From Bradyrhizobium sp. CIAT3101 (lineage in GTDB: Bacteria; Pseudomonadota; Alphaproteobacteria; Rhizobiales; Xanthobacteraceae), in contig NZ_CP121634.1 of NCBI RefSeq assembly GCF_029714945.1, positions 2,687,001 through 2,751,000 of the forward strand: DNA of 64,000 nt, written 5' to 3'. The translations under genes were made by a program, and so were the position numbers. Position 1 is the first letter of the stretch. Every line of letters starts with the position of its first letter. This document shows positions 16,130 through 24,784 of this stretch, piece by piece. The notes under the pieces are model-generated. The model searched no databases, had not been told where the DNA came from, and saw only the letters and a list, made by a program, of their open reading frames with translations.

Positions 16130-17353
16130 TCAGCCCGGCCCTGCACCTTGCGTCGCGGTGAACACCGCATAGAGCGACTGGCTCGCGGCCATGAACAGGC
16201 GGTTGCGCTTCGGACCGCCGAAGCAGACGTTGCCGCAGACTTCCGGCAGGCGAATGCGGCCGAGCAGCTTGCCGTCCGGCGACCACACTGTCACGCCGTT
16301 ATAGCCGACCGCGCGACCGGCATTGCTGGAAGCCCAGACATTGCCGTTGACGTCGCAGCGCACGCCGTCCGGCCCGCACTTCACGCCGTCGATCACGCAA
16401 TCGGAGAAGCGCTTTCCGTTGGACAGCTTGTTGTCCGCGCCGACATCGAACACGAAAATCTCGCCCTTGCCGCCGGGGCCGGTGTCGCCCGGTCCCTTGC
16501 CGGTCGAGACGACATAGAGCTTCTTGAAGTCGGGCGAGAAGCACAAGCCGTTGGGATCGGGCACCTGCTCCTCGGTGACGACGAGATCGACGCGGCCGCT
16601 TGGGTCGATGCGATAGCAATTGGTCGGCAGCTCGCGCTTGCCAGGTGTGAAGCCGGCCGGCTGTCCGATCCGCGGATTGAGCTTGCCGCCCGCGTTGCTC
16701 GGTCCGCCCGCCGCATCGGGCTCACCTTCATACAGCTGGCCGCCATAGGGCGGGTCGGTGAACCAGTAGCTGCCGTCAGGATGCGCGACGACGTCGTTCG
16801 GCGAGTTCAGCTTCTTGCCGTTATAATTGTCGCACAGCACGGTGGCGGTGCCGTCATGCTCGTAGCGCGTCACCCGCCGGGTCAGATGCTCGCAGGAGAG
16901 CTGGCGGCCCAGGAAGTCGAACGAGTTGCCGTTGGAATTGTTGGAAGGCGTGCGGAACACGCTGACGCGGCCGTCATCCTCGCTCCAGCGCATCTGCCTG
17001 TTGTTGGGAATGTCGCTCCAGAGCAGATACCGTCCTTGCGCGCTCCAGGCCGGACCTTCCGCCCACAGCAGACCGGTATGGAGCCGCTTGATCGCTGTGT
17101 TGGGCTGCGCCAGATCGTTGAAGGAGGGATCGACCGCGATGATATCGGGGTCCCAGAAATAGGTGGTCGGTGCGCCGTGCGGGCCGAAGTCGCGCGGCGG
17201 TGTGGTGATCGTCGTCGGCGGGGCGGCAGGTCCGGTCTGTGCCAGTGCGGTGCCCGCTCCGGCCATCGTGGCCGCGGCACCGAGTGCAAGTCCCTGGACC
17301 AGCGTCCGTCGTGAAAGCGCGGCATCCTGCTCACGCTGCTGTTGGCGTGTCAT
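16130..17353 (-). CDS. Tat-exported SMP-30/gluconolactonase-family protein
   Basis: The 407-residue protein has a twin-arginine signal: SRRTLVQGLALGAAATMAG with R15-R16, and cleavage likely after ALAQ near residue 39. The mature part is an SMP-30 propeller with WAEGPAW, KLNSPNDVV, VPDPNGLCFSPD and PDGVRCDVNGN as the metal and active-site elements. It carries inserts around residues 205-260 that the two cytoplasmic paralogues lack. It is probably a periplasmic lactonase folded before export. It is monocistronic by position, with a strong hairpin after its stop. The substrate is unknown. Confidence 0.85.
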   Translation of the reverse strand: MTRQQQREQDAALSRRTLVQGLALGAAATMAGAGTALAQTGPAAPPTTITTPPRDFGPHGAPTTYFWDPDIIAVDPSFNDLAQPNTAIKRLHTGLLWAEGPAWSAQGRYLLWSDIPNNRQMRWSEDDGRVSVFRTPSNNSNGNSFDFLGRQLSCEHLTRRVTRYEHDGTATVLCDNYNGKKLNSPNDVVAHPDGSYWFTDPPYGGQLYEGEPDAAGGPSNAGGKLNPRIGQPAGFTPGKRELPTNCYRIDPSGRVDLVVTEEQVPDPNGLCFSPDFKKLYVVSTGKGPGDTGPGGKGEIFVFDVGADNKLSNGKRFSDCVIDGVKCGPDGVRCDVNGNVWASSNAGRAVGYNGVTVWSPDGKLLGRIRLPEVCGNVCFGGPKRNRLFMAASQSLYAVFTATQGAGPG

Positions 17354-17650
17354 TCGCGTCCTCCCAGGTTGTGTTCAGCTGGCCGGTTGATCCGGCTGAG
17401 CAAGGGCAAGGTTAGTCCCGTCCGCGATGAGTTGCGAGGGCCGACGTCGCATCCTCCGTGCGATTTAGAGATCGTTGAATTCGCCAATTTGCCGATTCAT
17501 GCGGGAATAAATGTGAACCGCCGTTCTGCGCGGTGTGACGCGACAATTCGCGCGCCTGTGGGGAATTAACCGAGCCCCAGTTTGGGCCCTGTCAAGCCTT
17601 GACGTCGCCTCTATTGCTGCGCAGAAATCTTGAAAGAAAGGCCGCAGCCA
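17354..17650. other. Intergenic region between divergent genes
   Basis: About 300 bases separate the exported SMP-30 gene (minus) from the small membrane protein gene (plus). The region must hold both promoters. It contains an AT-richer stretch around 17465-17515. No repeat or convincing gene is seen. Confidence 0.35.
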
Positions 17651-17899
17651 ATGGTGCAGGGTGTCATCACATTGATCGTGTTGCTCGGGATCGCGTATGC
17701 GGCCGGCTATTTCACGCGCGATTTCCAGTCACGCAAACGGCGTGCCGCGGCTCGCCGCACGGGCGGCTACACGCAGCCGGACTGGCTTAACCCCACCGTT
17801 GCCGCCAACACCAACGAAACTCCGTCCCCCGCCGTCGGCGAACTCGGCCAGATGCTGGATCGCTGGGAAAGCAGGGCCCGCTCGCGTCGCGCGGGGTAG
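17651..17899 (+). CDS. Small single-pass membrane protein of unknown function
   Basis: This is an 82-residue protein starting MVQGVITLIVLLGIAYAAGYFTRD, with one N-terminal membrane helix (residues 4-22). A basic stretch, RKRRAAARR, follows and suggests that the rest is cytoplasmic; the tail is polar. AAAGG stands 8 bases before this ATG; a TTG at 17630 would add seven residues. It is single, between the divergent SMP-30 gene and the leuA leader. No family is recognised. Codon use fits the surrounding genes, so it is likely real. Confidence 0.6.
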   Translation: MVQGVITLIVLLGIAYAAGYFTRDFQSRKRRAAARRTGGYTQPDWLNPTVAANTNETPSPAVGELGQMLDRWESRARSRRAG

Positions 17900-18193
17900 C
17901 TTTCTAGAGACGACAAGCGCGACCGTCATCCTTGTAACCGCGCGCTCAAAAATATTCCGCTTTACCGAAATTCTGATTTTTCGTATGTGTTGCCGCCCCT
18001 GATCCGGCAAAAAGGGGCGGTCGTCTGGCATGACAGCACGAATGGCGAGGGCTCGTAACCAGGTCAGCCCCCCTGACCATCTTTTGGCGTTGCAGTTGCG
18101 GCCATTTCTCGTCTAGAAACGGCGCGTTGAGCCTCCCGGCAACCAACCGTCAACGGTTTTGACCGAGGATTTGGGGCTCAAAAGGGTCTGGCA
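17900..18193 (+). promoter_or_regulatory. leuA upstream region
   Basis: The stretch between the small membrane protein gene and the leucine-rich leader peptide should contain the leuA promoter. A 14-base inverted repeat AACCGT-CA-ACGGTT sits at 18145-18158, a possible operator. A further hairpin at 18062-18078 may end the upstream transcript. No sigma-70 boxes are clear enough to place. Confidence 0.4.
18062..18085 (+). terminator. Possible terminator upstream of leuA
   Basis: A 6-bp stem, GGTCAG / CTGACC, with a five-C loop is followed by ATCTTTT. It lies 160 bases past the stop of the small membrane protein and ahead of the leuA leader. The stem is short, so this is only a candidate. Confidence 0.35.
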
Positions 18194-18313
18194 ATGCTGA
18201 TTCGCGGCCAAATCGATGGGATTTCGGGGGAGGTGGCTCTGGCCGCCGCCACGATCCCGGCTGCGCTGCTGCCCACCCTCCTTATTGGCGGCCTTCTTCT
18301 TACTTGCCCCTGA
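18194..18313 (+). CDS. leuL: Leucine-rich leader peptide of leuA (attenuation peptide)
   Basis: The ATG has AAAGGG about 8 bases upstream and opens a 39-codon frame ending in TGA at 18311-18313. Its last third reads AALLPTLLIGGLLLTCP: seven leucine codons in twelve, as CTG CTG, CTC CTT and CTT CTT CTT. The frame ends about 110 bases before leuA and runs straight into GC-rich nested inverted repeats. This is the layout of ribosome-mediated attenuation, in which ribosome stalling at leucine codons under leucine starvation changes RNA folding. The peptide itself needs no function. It was found by reading frames, not by homology. Confidence 0.72.
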   Translation: MLIRGQIDGISGEVALAAATIPAALLPTLLIGGLLLTCP

Positions 18314-18384
18314 GGGCCGGCTGGGCGCCACGCGCCTGGGCGCTCAGGGGTTGGTCGAGATCACCGGACACCTCAAGCGCCCAG
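18307..18384 (+). promoter_or_regulatory. Putative leuA attenuator (alternative RNA stems)
   Basis: CCCCTGAG (18307-18314), overlapping the leader stop codon, pairs with CTCAGGGG (18343-18350), enclosing GGCGC-CAC-GCGCC (18324-18336). Competing pairs exist. CTGGGCGC occurs twice (18321-18328, 18336-18343), and either copy can pair with GCGCCCAG (18377-18384). CGGCC among the leucine codons (18289-18293) can pair with GGCCG (18315-18319). Mutually exclusive stems right after a leucine-codon run are what an attenuator needs. No clear U run follows, so the terminator arm could not be fixed. Confidence 0.55.
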
Positions 18385-18421
18385 CAGACTGACGGCGCAA
18401 AAGCTCAAAAGGAAATTTGCA

Positions 18422-19984
18422 ATGGCCCCCGCGAACAAGTCCGACAAGGACCGCGTCATCATTTTCGACACCACGCTGCGCGACGGCGAGCAGTGCCCCG
18501 GCGCCACCATGACCTTCGAGGAGAAGCTCGAGGTCGCCGAGCTCCTGGACGATATGGGCGTCGACGTCATCGAAGCCGGCTTCCCCATTACCTCGCAGGG
18601 TGACTTCGAGGCGGTGAGCGAGATCGCCCGCCGCTCCAAGAATGCCGTCATCGCCGGCTTGTCTCGCGCGCATCCGGCCGATATCGACCGCTGCGCCGAA
18701 GCCGTGAAATTTGCAAAACGCGGCCGCGTCCACACCGTGATCGCGACCTCGCCGCTGCACATGCGGGTGAAGCTGAACAAGACGCCGGAGGAGGTGTTGG
18801 AGACCTCGGTCGCGATGGTTGCGCGCGCCCGCAACCAGATCGACGACGTCGAATGGTCGGCCGAGGACGGCACCCGCAGCGAGATGGATTATCTGTGCCG
18901 CATCGTCGAGGCCGTCATCAAGGCCGGTGCGACCACGGTGAACATCCCCGACACCGTCGGCTACACGGTGCCGGAGGAATACACCCACTTCATGAAGACG
19001 CTGATCGAACGCGTGCCGAACTCCGACAAGGCCGTGTTCTCCGTGCACTGCCACAACGACCTCGGCATGGCGGTGGCGAACTCGCTGGCCGGCGTGGTCG
19101 GCGGTGCGCGTCAGGTCGAGTGCACCATCAACGGTATCGGCGAACGCGCCGGCAACGCCGCGCTCGAAGAGATCGTGATGGCGATCAACGTGCGCAACGA
19201 CAAATTCCCCTACTGGAACAAGATCGACACCACCCAGCTGACCCGCGCCTCGAAAGTGGTGTCGGCGGCAACCTCGTTCCCGGTGCAGTACAACAAGGCC
19301 ATCGTCGGCCGGAACGCCTTTGCGCATGAGAGCGGCATTCACCAGGACGGCGTGCTGAAGGATGCCTCGACCTACGAGATCATGCGGCCCGAAATGGTCG
19401 GTCTGAAGCAGTCCTCGCTGGTGCTCGGCAAGCATTCCGGCCGCCACGCCTTCGTGCACAAGCTGGAGGAGATGGGCTACAAGCTCGGCCCGAACCAGCT
19501 GGAAGATGCGTTCACGCGGATGAAGGCGCTCGCCGACCGCAAGAAGGACATCTACGACGAGGACATCGAGGCGCTGGTCGACGAGGAGATGGCGGCCTCG
19601 CACGACCGCATCAAGCTGACCTCGCTGACCGTGATCGCCGGCACGCATGGCCCGCAGCGCGCGACCATGAAGCTCGACGTCGACGGCCAGATCAAGATCG
19701 AGGAGGCCGAAGGCAACGGTCCCGTCGATGCGGTGTTCAACTGCATCAAGCGCCTGGTGCCGCACGAGGCCAAGCTCGAGCTGTATCAGGTCCATGCGGT
19801 GACCGAAGGCACCGACGCGCAGGCGGAAGTCTCGGTGCGACTGTCGCAGGAGGGGCGTGCGATGACGGCGCGTGCAGCGGATCCGGATACGCTGGTGGCG
19901 TCCGCCAAGGCCTATCTCGGCGCGCTCAACAAGATCGTCATGAAGCGCCAGCGCGACAATGTGACGACGGCTGCGGCGAGCTGA
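18422..19984 (+). CDS. leuA: 2-isopropylmalate synthase
   Basis: This 520-residue enzyme condenses acetyl-CoA with 2-ketoisovalerate, the first step specific to leucine. The HMGL-like barrel shows FDTTLRDGEQCPGATMTFEEK (metal Asp and Arg), the SVHCHNDLGMAVANSL metal histidines and GIGERAGNAALEEI. The C-terminal regulatory LeuA dimer domain for leucine feedback occupies about residues 390-510. AAAGGAAA precedes the ATG. It is monocistronic here and preceded by the leucine-codon leader peptide, so attenuation is the likely control in addition to feedback inhibition. Confidence 0.95.
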   Translation: MAPANKSDKDRVIIFDTTLRDGEQCPGATMTFEEKLEVAELLDDMGVDVIEAGFPITSQGDFEAVSEIARRSKNAVIAGLSRAHPADIDRCAEAVKFAKRGRVHTVIATSPLHMRVKLNKTPEEVLETSVAMVARARNQIDDVEWSAEDGTRSEMDYLCRIVEAVIKAGATTVNIPDTVGYTVPEEYTHFMKTLIERVPNSDKAVFSVHCHNDLGMAVANSLAGVVGGARQVECTINGIGERAGNAALEEIVMAINVRNDKFPYWNKIDTTQLTRASKVVSAATSFPVQYNKAIVGRNAFAHESGIHQDGVLKDASTYEIMRPEMVGLKQSSLVLGKHSGRHAFVHKLEEMGYKLGPNQLEDAFTRMKALADRKKDIYDEDIEALVDEEMAASHDRIKLTSLTVIAGTHGPQRATMKLDVDGQIKIEEAEGNGPVDAVFNCIKRLVPHEAKLELYQVHAVTEGTDAQAEVSVRLSQEGRAMTARAADPDTLVASAKAYLGALNKIVMKRQRDNVTTAAAS

Positions 19985-20008
19985 GGCTCGACGCTGCTGG
20001 TTGTTGCA

Positions 20009-20126
20009 CCTCTCCCGCTTGCGGGAGAGGTCGGCGCGTAGCGCCGGGTGAGGGTTCTTTCCTCACCGGGAATATCTCGACGTGGAGATGCCCTCTCCCC
20101 AGCCCTCTCCCGCAAGCGGGAGAGGG
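20009..20126. repeat. Extragenic palindromic repeat pair
   Basis: Two related hairpins, CCTCTCCCGC-TT-GCGGGAGAGG (20009-20030) and CCCTCTCCCGC-AA-GCGGGAGAGGG (20103-20126), flank a segment with GGCGCGTAGCGCCGGGTGAGGG. A relaxed copy of the same stem occurs at 29737-29764. The pattern matches the short interspersed palindromes common between genes in Bradyrhizobium-type genomes. Here it lies between leuA and the TRAP binding-protein gene and may also end the leuA transcript. Confidence 0.7.
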
Positions 20127-20272
20127 AGTGCAGCGGAATCCGCGGTGTTAACGGCGAATAGCTGCCCTGCTAACGGACAATAGCGGCTCAATGCGCGAGC
20201 CGCTATTGATGCTCCCGGCTTGAGGATAGGCGCCCACATTGGGCAGCCCAAGAGAACAATAAGGGAGAGAAT

Positions 20273-21277
20273 ATGCGCACCTTCGCGATCGCGGCATCCG
20301 TCGCGGCATTGGCTTTGGCATTGACCGGGCCGGCATCGGCTCAATCGCCTATCATCATCAAGTTCAGCCATGTCGTCGCGACCGACACCCCGAAGGGCAA
20401 GGCGTCGGAAAAATTCAAGGAACTCGCCGAGAAGTACACCGGCGGCAAGGTCAAGGTCGAGGTCTACCCGAACTCGACGCTGTACAAGGACAAGGAAGAG
20501 CTCGAGGCGCTGCAGCTCGGCAGCGTGCAGATGCTGGCGCCGTCCAACTCGAAATTCGGCCCGCTCGGCATCCGCGAGTTCGAGGTGTTCGATCTGCCCT
20601 ACATCCTTCCGGATCTGAAGACGCTGCGGAAGGTGACGGAAGGCCCGCTCGGCGCGCGGCTGCTCAAGCTGCTGGAGCCGAAGGGCATCACCGGCCTTGC
20701 CTATTGGGACAACGGCTTCAAGCAGATGAGCGCCAACAAGAAGCTGGTGGCACCGAGTGACTATCAGGGCGTCAAGTTCCGCATCCAGTCGTCGCGCGTG
20801 CTGCAGGCGCAGTTCAAGGCGCTCGGCTCGCTGCCGCAGGTCATGGCGTTCTCGGAAGTCTACCAGGCGCTGCAGACCGGCGTGGTCGACGGCCAGGAGA
20901 ATACCTGGTCCAACATCTATACCCAAAAGATGCACGAGGTGCAGAAGTACATCACCGAGACCAATCACGGTTACATCGGCTACGTCGTGATCGTGAACAA
21001 GAAGTTCTGGGACGATCTGCCGGCCGACATCCGCGACCAGCTCTCGAAGGCGATGAAGGAAGCGACCGACTTCAACAACGCGCAGTCGCAGAAGGAAAAC
21101 GACGACGCTCTCGCCGAGATCAAGAAGAGCGGCAAGAGCGAGATCATCAAGCTCACGCCGGAGCAGGACGAGGCGATGCGCAAGGCGATGGAGCCGGTCT
21201 ACAAGGACGCGGCAAGCCGCGTCGGCCAGCCGCTGATCGACGAGTTCCTGAAGGAAGCCAAGAGCACGACGAACTAG
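20273..21277 (+). CDS. TRAP transporter periplasmic binding protein, DctP type
   Basis: The 334-residue protein has a signal peptide ending GPASA-Q (about residue 23), then the DctP fold: IIIKFSHVVATDTPKGKASEKFKELAEKYTGG, LEALQLGSVQMLAPS, and the conserved arginine segment GVKFRIQSSRVLQAQFKALGS. EVYQALQTGVVDGQENTW is the family signature of carboxylate-binding TRAP proteins. It captures a C4-dicarboxylate or similar acid in the periplasm. No DctQ or DctM membrane genes follow: a strong terminator closes the unit after one gene. It therefore either shares membrane parts encoded elsewhere or is a sensor-type binding protein. Confidence 0.9.
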   Translation: MRTFAIAASVAALALALTGPASAQSPIIIKFSHVVATDTPKGKASEKFKELAEKYTGGKVKVEVYPNSTLYKDKEELEALQLGSVQMLAPSNSKFGPLGIREFEVFDLPYILPDLKTLRKVTEGPLGARLLKLLEPKGITGLAYWDNGFKQMSANKKLVAPSDYQGVKFRIQSSRVLQAQFKALGSLPQVMAFSEVYQALQTGVVDGQENTWSNIYTQKMHEVQKYITETNHGYIGYVVIVNKKFWDDLPADIRDQLSKAMKEATDFNNAQSQKENDDALAEIKKSGKSEIIKLTPEQDEAMRKAMEPVYKDAASRVGQPLIDEFLKEAKSTTN

Positions 21278-21288
21278 CACGACGAACT
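21263..21288 (+). repeat. 13-base tandem duplication across the dctP-type stop codon
   Basis: AGCACGACGAACT is present twice head to tail, the first copy ending within the stop codon region and the second just beyond it. It looks like a small slippage duplication at the 3' end and does not change the protein. Confidence 0.6.
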
Positions 21289-21352
21289 AGCACAAGGAAT
21301 TGGCGCAACGAACCGAGCGCACGTCGAACGAATCTAAACGAAATATGAAGGA

Positions 21353-21387
21353 GGGCTTCCGTGCGGGCTGCACGGAAGCCCTTTTTT
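21353..21387 (+). terminator. Rho-independent terminator of the TRAP binding-protein gene
   Basis: A 12-bp perfect stem GGGCTTCCGTGC / GCACGGAAGCCC, loop GGGCT, is directly followed by TTTTTTG. It is the clearest intrinsic terminator in the window and shows that no further TRAP genes follow. Confidence 0.92.
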
Positions 21388-21529
21388 GTTACGGATGATG
21401 TCCAGCAATGGCTGAACGGACGTTCAAGTGAATTACATCTCCGTCAGAACGCCCTCTCTGTCCAAGTTGTAAGTTGCACCTCGGCCTTCCGACCCTCATC
21501 TTCAGGACATCCTTCCAGAGGAGGTTCGT

Positions 21530-22126
21530 ATGAGGAAGTTCACCATCGCCGCCATCGCCGTGCTCAGCATCGCCGGCTCGGGCGCGGTCTATGCCCAATA
21601 TCATCGCCCGTGGATGGAGCACTTCCGCCACATCCGCATGAACCCCGAAGACCGCGCCGCCTTCGTCGACGCGCGGATCGCAGCGGTCCATGCCGGGCTG
21701 AAGCTCAACGCCGACCAGGAGAAGCTATGGCCGCCGGTCGAGGCCGCCGTGCGCGACTTCGCCAAGCTGCGGATCGACCGCGCTAATGCGCGGATGAACA
21801 CCGGTTCCGGAGACGCTGCCAAGGACGGCAACAAGCCGGACGATCCGGTCGCCCGCCTGCGCCAGCGCGCCGACGACATGGGCGCGACCTCGGCGGCGCT
21901 GAAGAAGATCGCCGATGCCGCCGATCCGCTCTACAAGAGCCTCGACGACGGCCAGAAGCGCCGTCTGGCCATGCTGACCCACCACCGCGGCCCGTTCGGC
22001 GGCGGCGAGGACGGCCCGCCCCGCCACTTCATGGAGCGCGGCATGGACCGCATGATGGAGCGTGGCATGGACCATTTCCGCGGCCGCGACCGCGACGATG
22101 GCCCGGATCGGGAAGGGCGTCTTTGA
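21530..22126 (+). CDS. LTXXQ-motif (Spy/CpxP-like) periplasmic protein
   Basis: The 198-residue protein has a signal peptide (MRKFTIAAIAVLSIAGSGAVYA-Q). It carries two Spy/CpxP-type motifs: LNADQEKLWPPVEAAVRDFAKLR near residue 58 and a second degenerate one, SLDDGQKRRLAML, near 140, with a helical segment between. The C terminus is rich in Gly, Arg, His, Met and Asp (repeats of ERGMD), possibly metal-binding or disordered. Family members are periplasmic chaperones or envelope and metal stress sensors. It is monocistronic, with terminators on both sides. The function is inferred from the family only. Confidence 0.8.
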   Translation: MRKFTIAAIAVLSIAGSGAVYAQYHRPWMEHFRHIRMNPEDRAAFVDARIAAVHAGLKLNADQEKLWPPVEAAVRDFAKLRIDRANARMNTGSGDAAKDGNKPDDPVARLRQRADDMGATSAALKKIADAADPLYKSLDDGQKRRLAMLTHHRGPFGGGEDGPPRHFMERGMDRMMERGMDHFRGRDRDDGPDREGRL

Positions 22127-22160
22127 GCGCTCCGGGATTTCCCGGATATTAACCTCTGAG

Positions 22161-22186
22161 AAGCCGCTGGAATCCAGCGGCTTTTC
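22161..22186 (+). terminator. Terminator after the LTXXQ gene
   Basis: A 10-bp stem AAGCCGCTGG / CCAGCGGCTT with a three-base loop runs into TTTTCGCATTTT. It lies 35 bases past the stop codon. Confidence 0.85.
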
Positions 22187-22293
22187 GCATTTTGGCGGCT
22201 GTGGAAGAACCTTGGAAAACATGCGTCACATCGCTTGCCAGACCCGGATCGCTTTGCTAAACGACCGGCCTCGCAAGGCATTGACCGCCTTTC

Positions 22294-22369
<76 letters not shown>

Positions 22370-22500
22370 CTAATAACTCTTGCCGCGAAGTCGTTGTCAG
22401 AGCGCCCCCTGTGCGCACCGCGACGGGCGAACGCGAGCTCTCCAATGATGAATTGGCTGAACGCACCTTGCGGACGCTGGGGGCAGAATGCCGGTTGGAG
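22370..22500. other. Gap between tRNA-Lys and the Gfo/Idh gene
   Basis: These 131 bases hold no gene that I can support. A short plus-strand frame crosses from the tRNA into this stretch but has no start site or known motif. No integrase or copy of the tRNA 3' end was noticed. Confidence 0.4.
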
Positions 22501-23598
22501 CTACAGGCGGACGACTTCGCCGCTCCGAACGCTTTCATCGGCGGCAAAGACGATACGGAGTGAGTTGATCGCGTCCTCGTGATGCTCGGACAGGTCAATC
22601 TCGCCACGGACAGCACCCAGAAACAGCTGCTGCTCGCGCTCGCATAACTCCTGATGGCCGGGTTCGTCAGCTGTCGAGATCAACTCGTCCGGCTTTGCAA
22701 GATGGCCTTCGGCGCCGCGCGCCGCGTGATGGATGCGAAGGGCGTTGGTCCGCGTATGCGTGTCATGGTCGGCCGAATGCGCGGCGGCTTCGCTGCTCTC
22801 TTTCGCGACCATCGACACGCTGCCGTTCGGGCCGATCAAATCCTTCACGAAATGAGCGGTCTCGCTCATCATCGGACCCCAGCCGACCTCGTACCATCCG
22901 ACGGATCCATCGTCGAACACGATGTGAAGATGCCCGTAATTGTACATGGTCGGCGCGATCTCGTTCGTCAGCCGCGCCCCGACCGCATGGACCGCAACGG
23001 GACGCGCTCGCGTCACCTGGCACATGATGTCGACGTAATGGACGCCGCAATCGACGATCGGAGAAGTCGACCGCATGAGATTCTTATGAACCTCCCAGAA
23101 GGAGCCCGCGGACTGCTGGTTGAGATTCATACGCATCACGAGCGGCTTTCCGAGCGTCCGGCCGATCTCGACGAACTGCGACCATGCGGGATGCACGCGC
23201 AGGATATAGCCGATCAGCAGCGCCTTTCCGGCCGTACGTGCCGCGCTGACGACCCGTCGCGCGGCCTCCAGCGTGTCGGCGAGCGGCTTTTCGCAGAAAA
23301 CATGCGCCCCTGCGGCGATAGCCTGCAAGGCCATGGTGGCGTGATGCTCCGTGTAGGTGCAGATCGCGACAGCGTCGGGACGCAGGCTGGCGAGCGCCTC
23401 GTCGAAGGTTTCGAAGCGCGGGAGGGAGAGAAACTCGGCCTCGAGATCGTTGCGCTCGGCTGCACGCGAGGTGCAAAGCCCGACGAGCTCAAATCCTTCG
23501 ATCGATCTGTAGGCGCGGGCATGACTGGTTCCCATGGTGCCGAGGCCAACCACGAGAACGCGAACCTTCTGTGCGGTCGAGATGGAGGGCGAGGACAT
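22501..23598 (-). CDS. Gfo/Idh/MocA-family NAD(P)-dependent oxidoreductase
   Basis: The 365-residue protein has the Rossmann GLGTMGTSHARAYRSIEG at its N terminus (about 18-35) and the family EKP motif in GAHVFCEKPLADTLE near residue 110, followed by the GFO_IDH_MocA_C sheet domain with PIVDCGVHYVDIM. It oxidises or reduces a sugar or inositol derivative in the cytoplasm. It is the last gene of the minus-strand amino-sugar operon, 46 bases after nagA. Its precise substrate is unknown. An unusual companion for nag genes, it may handle a non-standard sugar such as a keto or lactyl derivative. Confidence 0.82.
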   Translation of the reverse strand: MSSPSISTAQKVRVLVVGLGTMGTSHARAYRSIEGFELVGLCTSRAAERNDLEAEFLSLPRFETFDEALASLRPDAVAICTYTEHHATMALQAIAAGAHVFCEKPLADTLEAARRVVSAARTAGKALLIGYILRVHPAWSQFVEIGRTLGKPLVMRMNLNQQSAGSFWEVHKNLMRSTSPIVDCGVHYVDIMCQVTRARPVAVHAVGARLTNEIAPTMYNYGHLHIVFDDGSVGWYEVGWGPMMSETAHFVKDLIGPNGSVSMVAKESSEAAAHSADHDTHTRTNALRIHHAARGAEGHLAKPDELISTADEPGHQELCEREQQLFLGAVRGEIDLSEHHEDAINSLRIVFAADESVRSGEVVRL

Positions 23599-23644
23599 GG
23601 CTCAATCGGTCTCTCGGTCAGATGTTGGTTGCCAACTCGTCGCG

Positions 23645-24784
23645 CTAGCAGCCGTCGGCGTTTGGCCGGCCCTCGATCCAGGTTTCGAGCACGCGCAAAT
23701 CGTCACCGAGATGTACGAGGCTCGCGAGATAGCCTGGCGCGATGCGGCCTAGCTCCATGTCGCGTCGTAGAAACGTCGCCGGAATGCGGGACGCCATCGC
23801 GAGGGCGTCAGCGAGATCGAGCCGCACGTCGTTGACCGCGTAGCGTACGGCTTCGTCCATGGTCAGAACGGAGCCCGCGAGCGTTCCATCCTCGAGCCGC
23901 AGGTAGCCGTCTGCGCGAGTGACGCGGCGGCCCTGTAAGTTGAACTGATCCGGCCCACCGGCCGCCGGTGGCATTGCGTCCGTAATCAGCATGAAGCGGT
24001 CATGCCGCTTGGCGGCGAAGGCGATACGCAGGTTCGCCTCGTGGACATGATGACCGTCCGCGATGATTCCAACGAAAGCCTCGTCGAGATCGAGCGCCGC
24101 GCCGACCATGCCTGGCTCGCGTCCGGCGGGCGCACTCATCGCATTGAAGAGATGGGTGAACGCCCGTGCGCCGGCTTTGACGGCCGTGCAAGCCTCTGCG
24201 TAGCTTGCATTGGAGTGGCCGAGCGAAATGAGCACGCCATGCTGCGCGAGTTTGGCAATGTCCGCTGCTCCGACCCTGTTAGGCGCGAGCGTCAGGATGA
24301 CGGCGCCACAATTCGCCTCGGCGATCGTCGCGATGTCGCTCGGCTCGAGATCGCGGATATAACCGAGCTCGTGTGCGCCCTTGCGGAGGGGATCCAGGAA
24401 TGGGCCTTCCAGATGGATGCCGAGCGTCGCCGGAGTCCGTTGTCGCGCCTCGCGCGTCGCGGCGATGGCCGCTGCCATCACCTGCGGCGTATCGGTCACC
24501 AGCGTCGGTAACAACCCAACGGTGCCGTACTTGCGATGCGCTGCGGCGATTTGAGCGATGCCCTCAGGCGTTGGGTCGTCGTTGAACAGGATTCCGCCGC
24601 CGCCATTGACCTGCACATCGATGTAGCCGGGCGCAAGCAGGCCGCCGCCGAGATCGTGCACCTCGCCGTGAGGCCTATCGGTATGGGGCACGATTGCGGC
24701 GATGCGGGCGCCTTCGATGACGACCACGTGGTCATCGAGAAAACGTTCGCCATCAAAAATCCGCGCGCCGGACAGAACGCTCAT
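23645..24784 (-). CDS. nagA: N-acetylglucosamine-6-phosphate deacetylase
   Basis: The protein has 379 residues from the ATG overlapping the upstream stop (TGATG); an in-frame TTG one codon earlier is less likely. The amidohydrolase fold shows GYIDVQVNGGGG, the metal Glu in GIHLEGPFLDP, GHSNASY, THLFNAMSAP, ADGHHVH and the catalytic Asp in LITDAMPP. It removes acetate from GlcNAc-6-P, giving GlcN-6-P for the neighbouring SIS deaminase. The one-base overlap with that gene indicates coupled translation. Confidence 0.93.
   Translation of the reverse strand: MSVLSGARIFDGERFLDDHVVVIEGARIAAIVPHTDRPHGEVHDLGGGLLAPGYIDVQVNGGGGILFNDDPTPEGIAQIAAAHRKYGTVGLLPTLVTDTPQVMAAAIAATREARQRTPATLGIHLEGPFLDPLRKGAHELGYIRDLEPSDIATIAEANCGAVILTLAPNRVGAADIAKLAQHGVLISLGHSNASYAEACTAVKAGARAFTHLFNAMSAPAGREPGMVGAALDLDEAFVGIIADGHHVHEANLRIAFAAKRHDRFMLITDAMPPAAGGPDQFNLQGRRVTRADGYLRLEDGTLAGSVLTMDEAVRYAVNDVRLDLADALAMASRIPATFLRRDMELGRIAPGYLASLVHLGDDLRVLETWIEGRPNADGC

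Noticed and set aside
18113..18331. Minus-strand frame opposite the leuA leader
   Set aside because: The plus-strand leader has a ribosome site, a meaningful Leu run and correct placement before leuA; the antisense frame has none of these.
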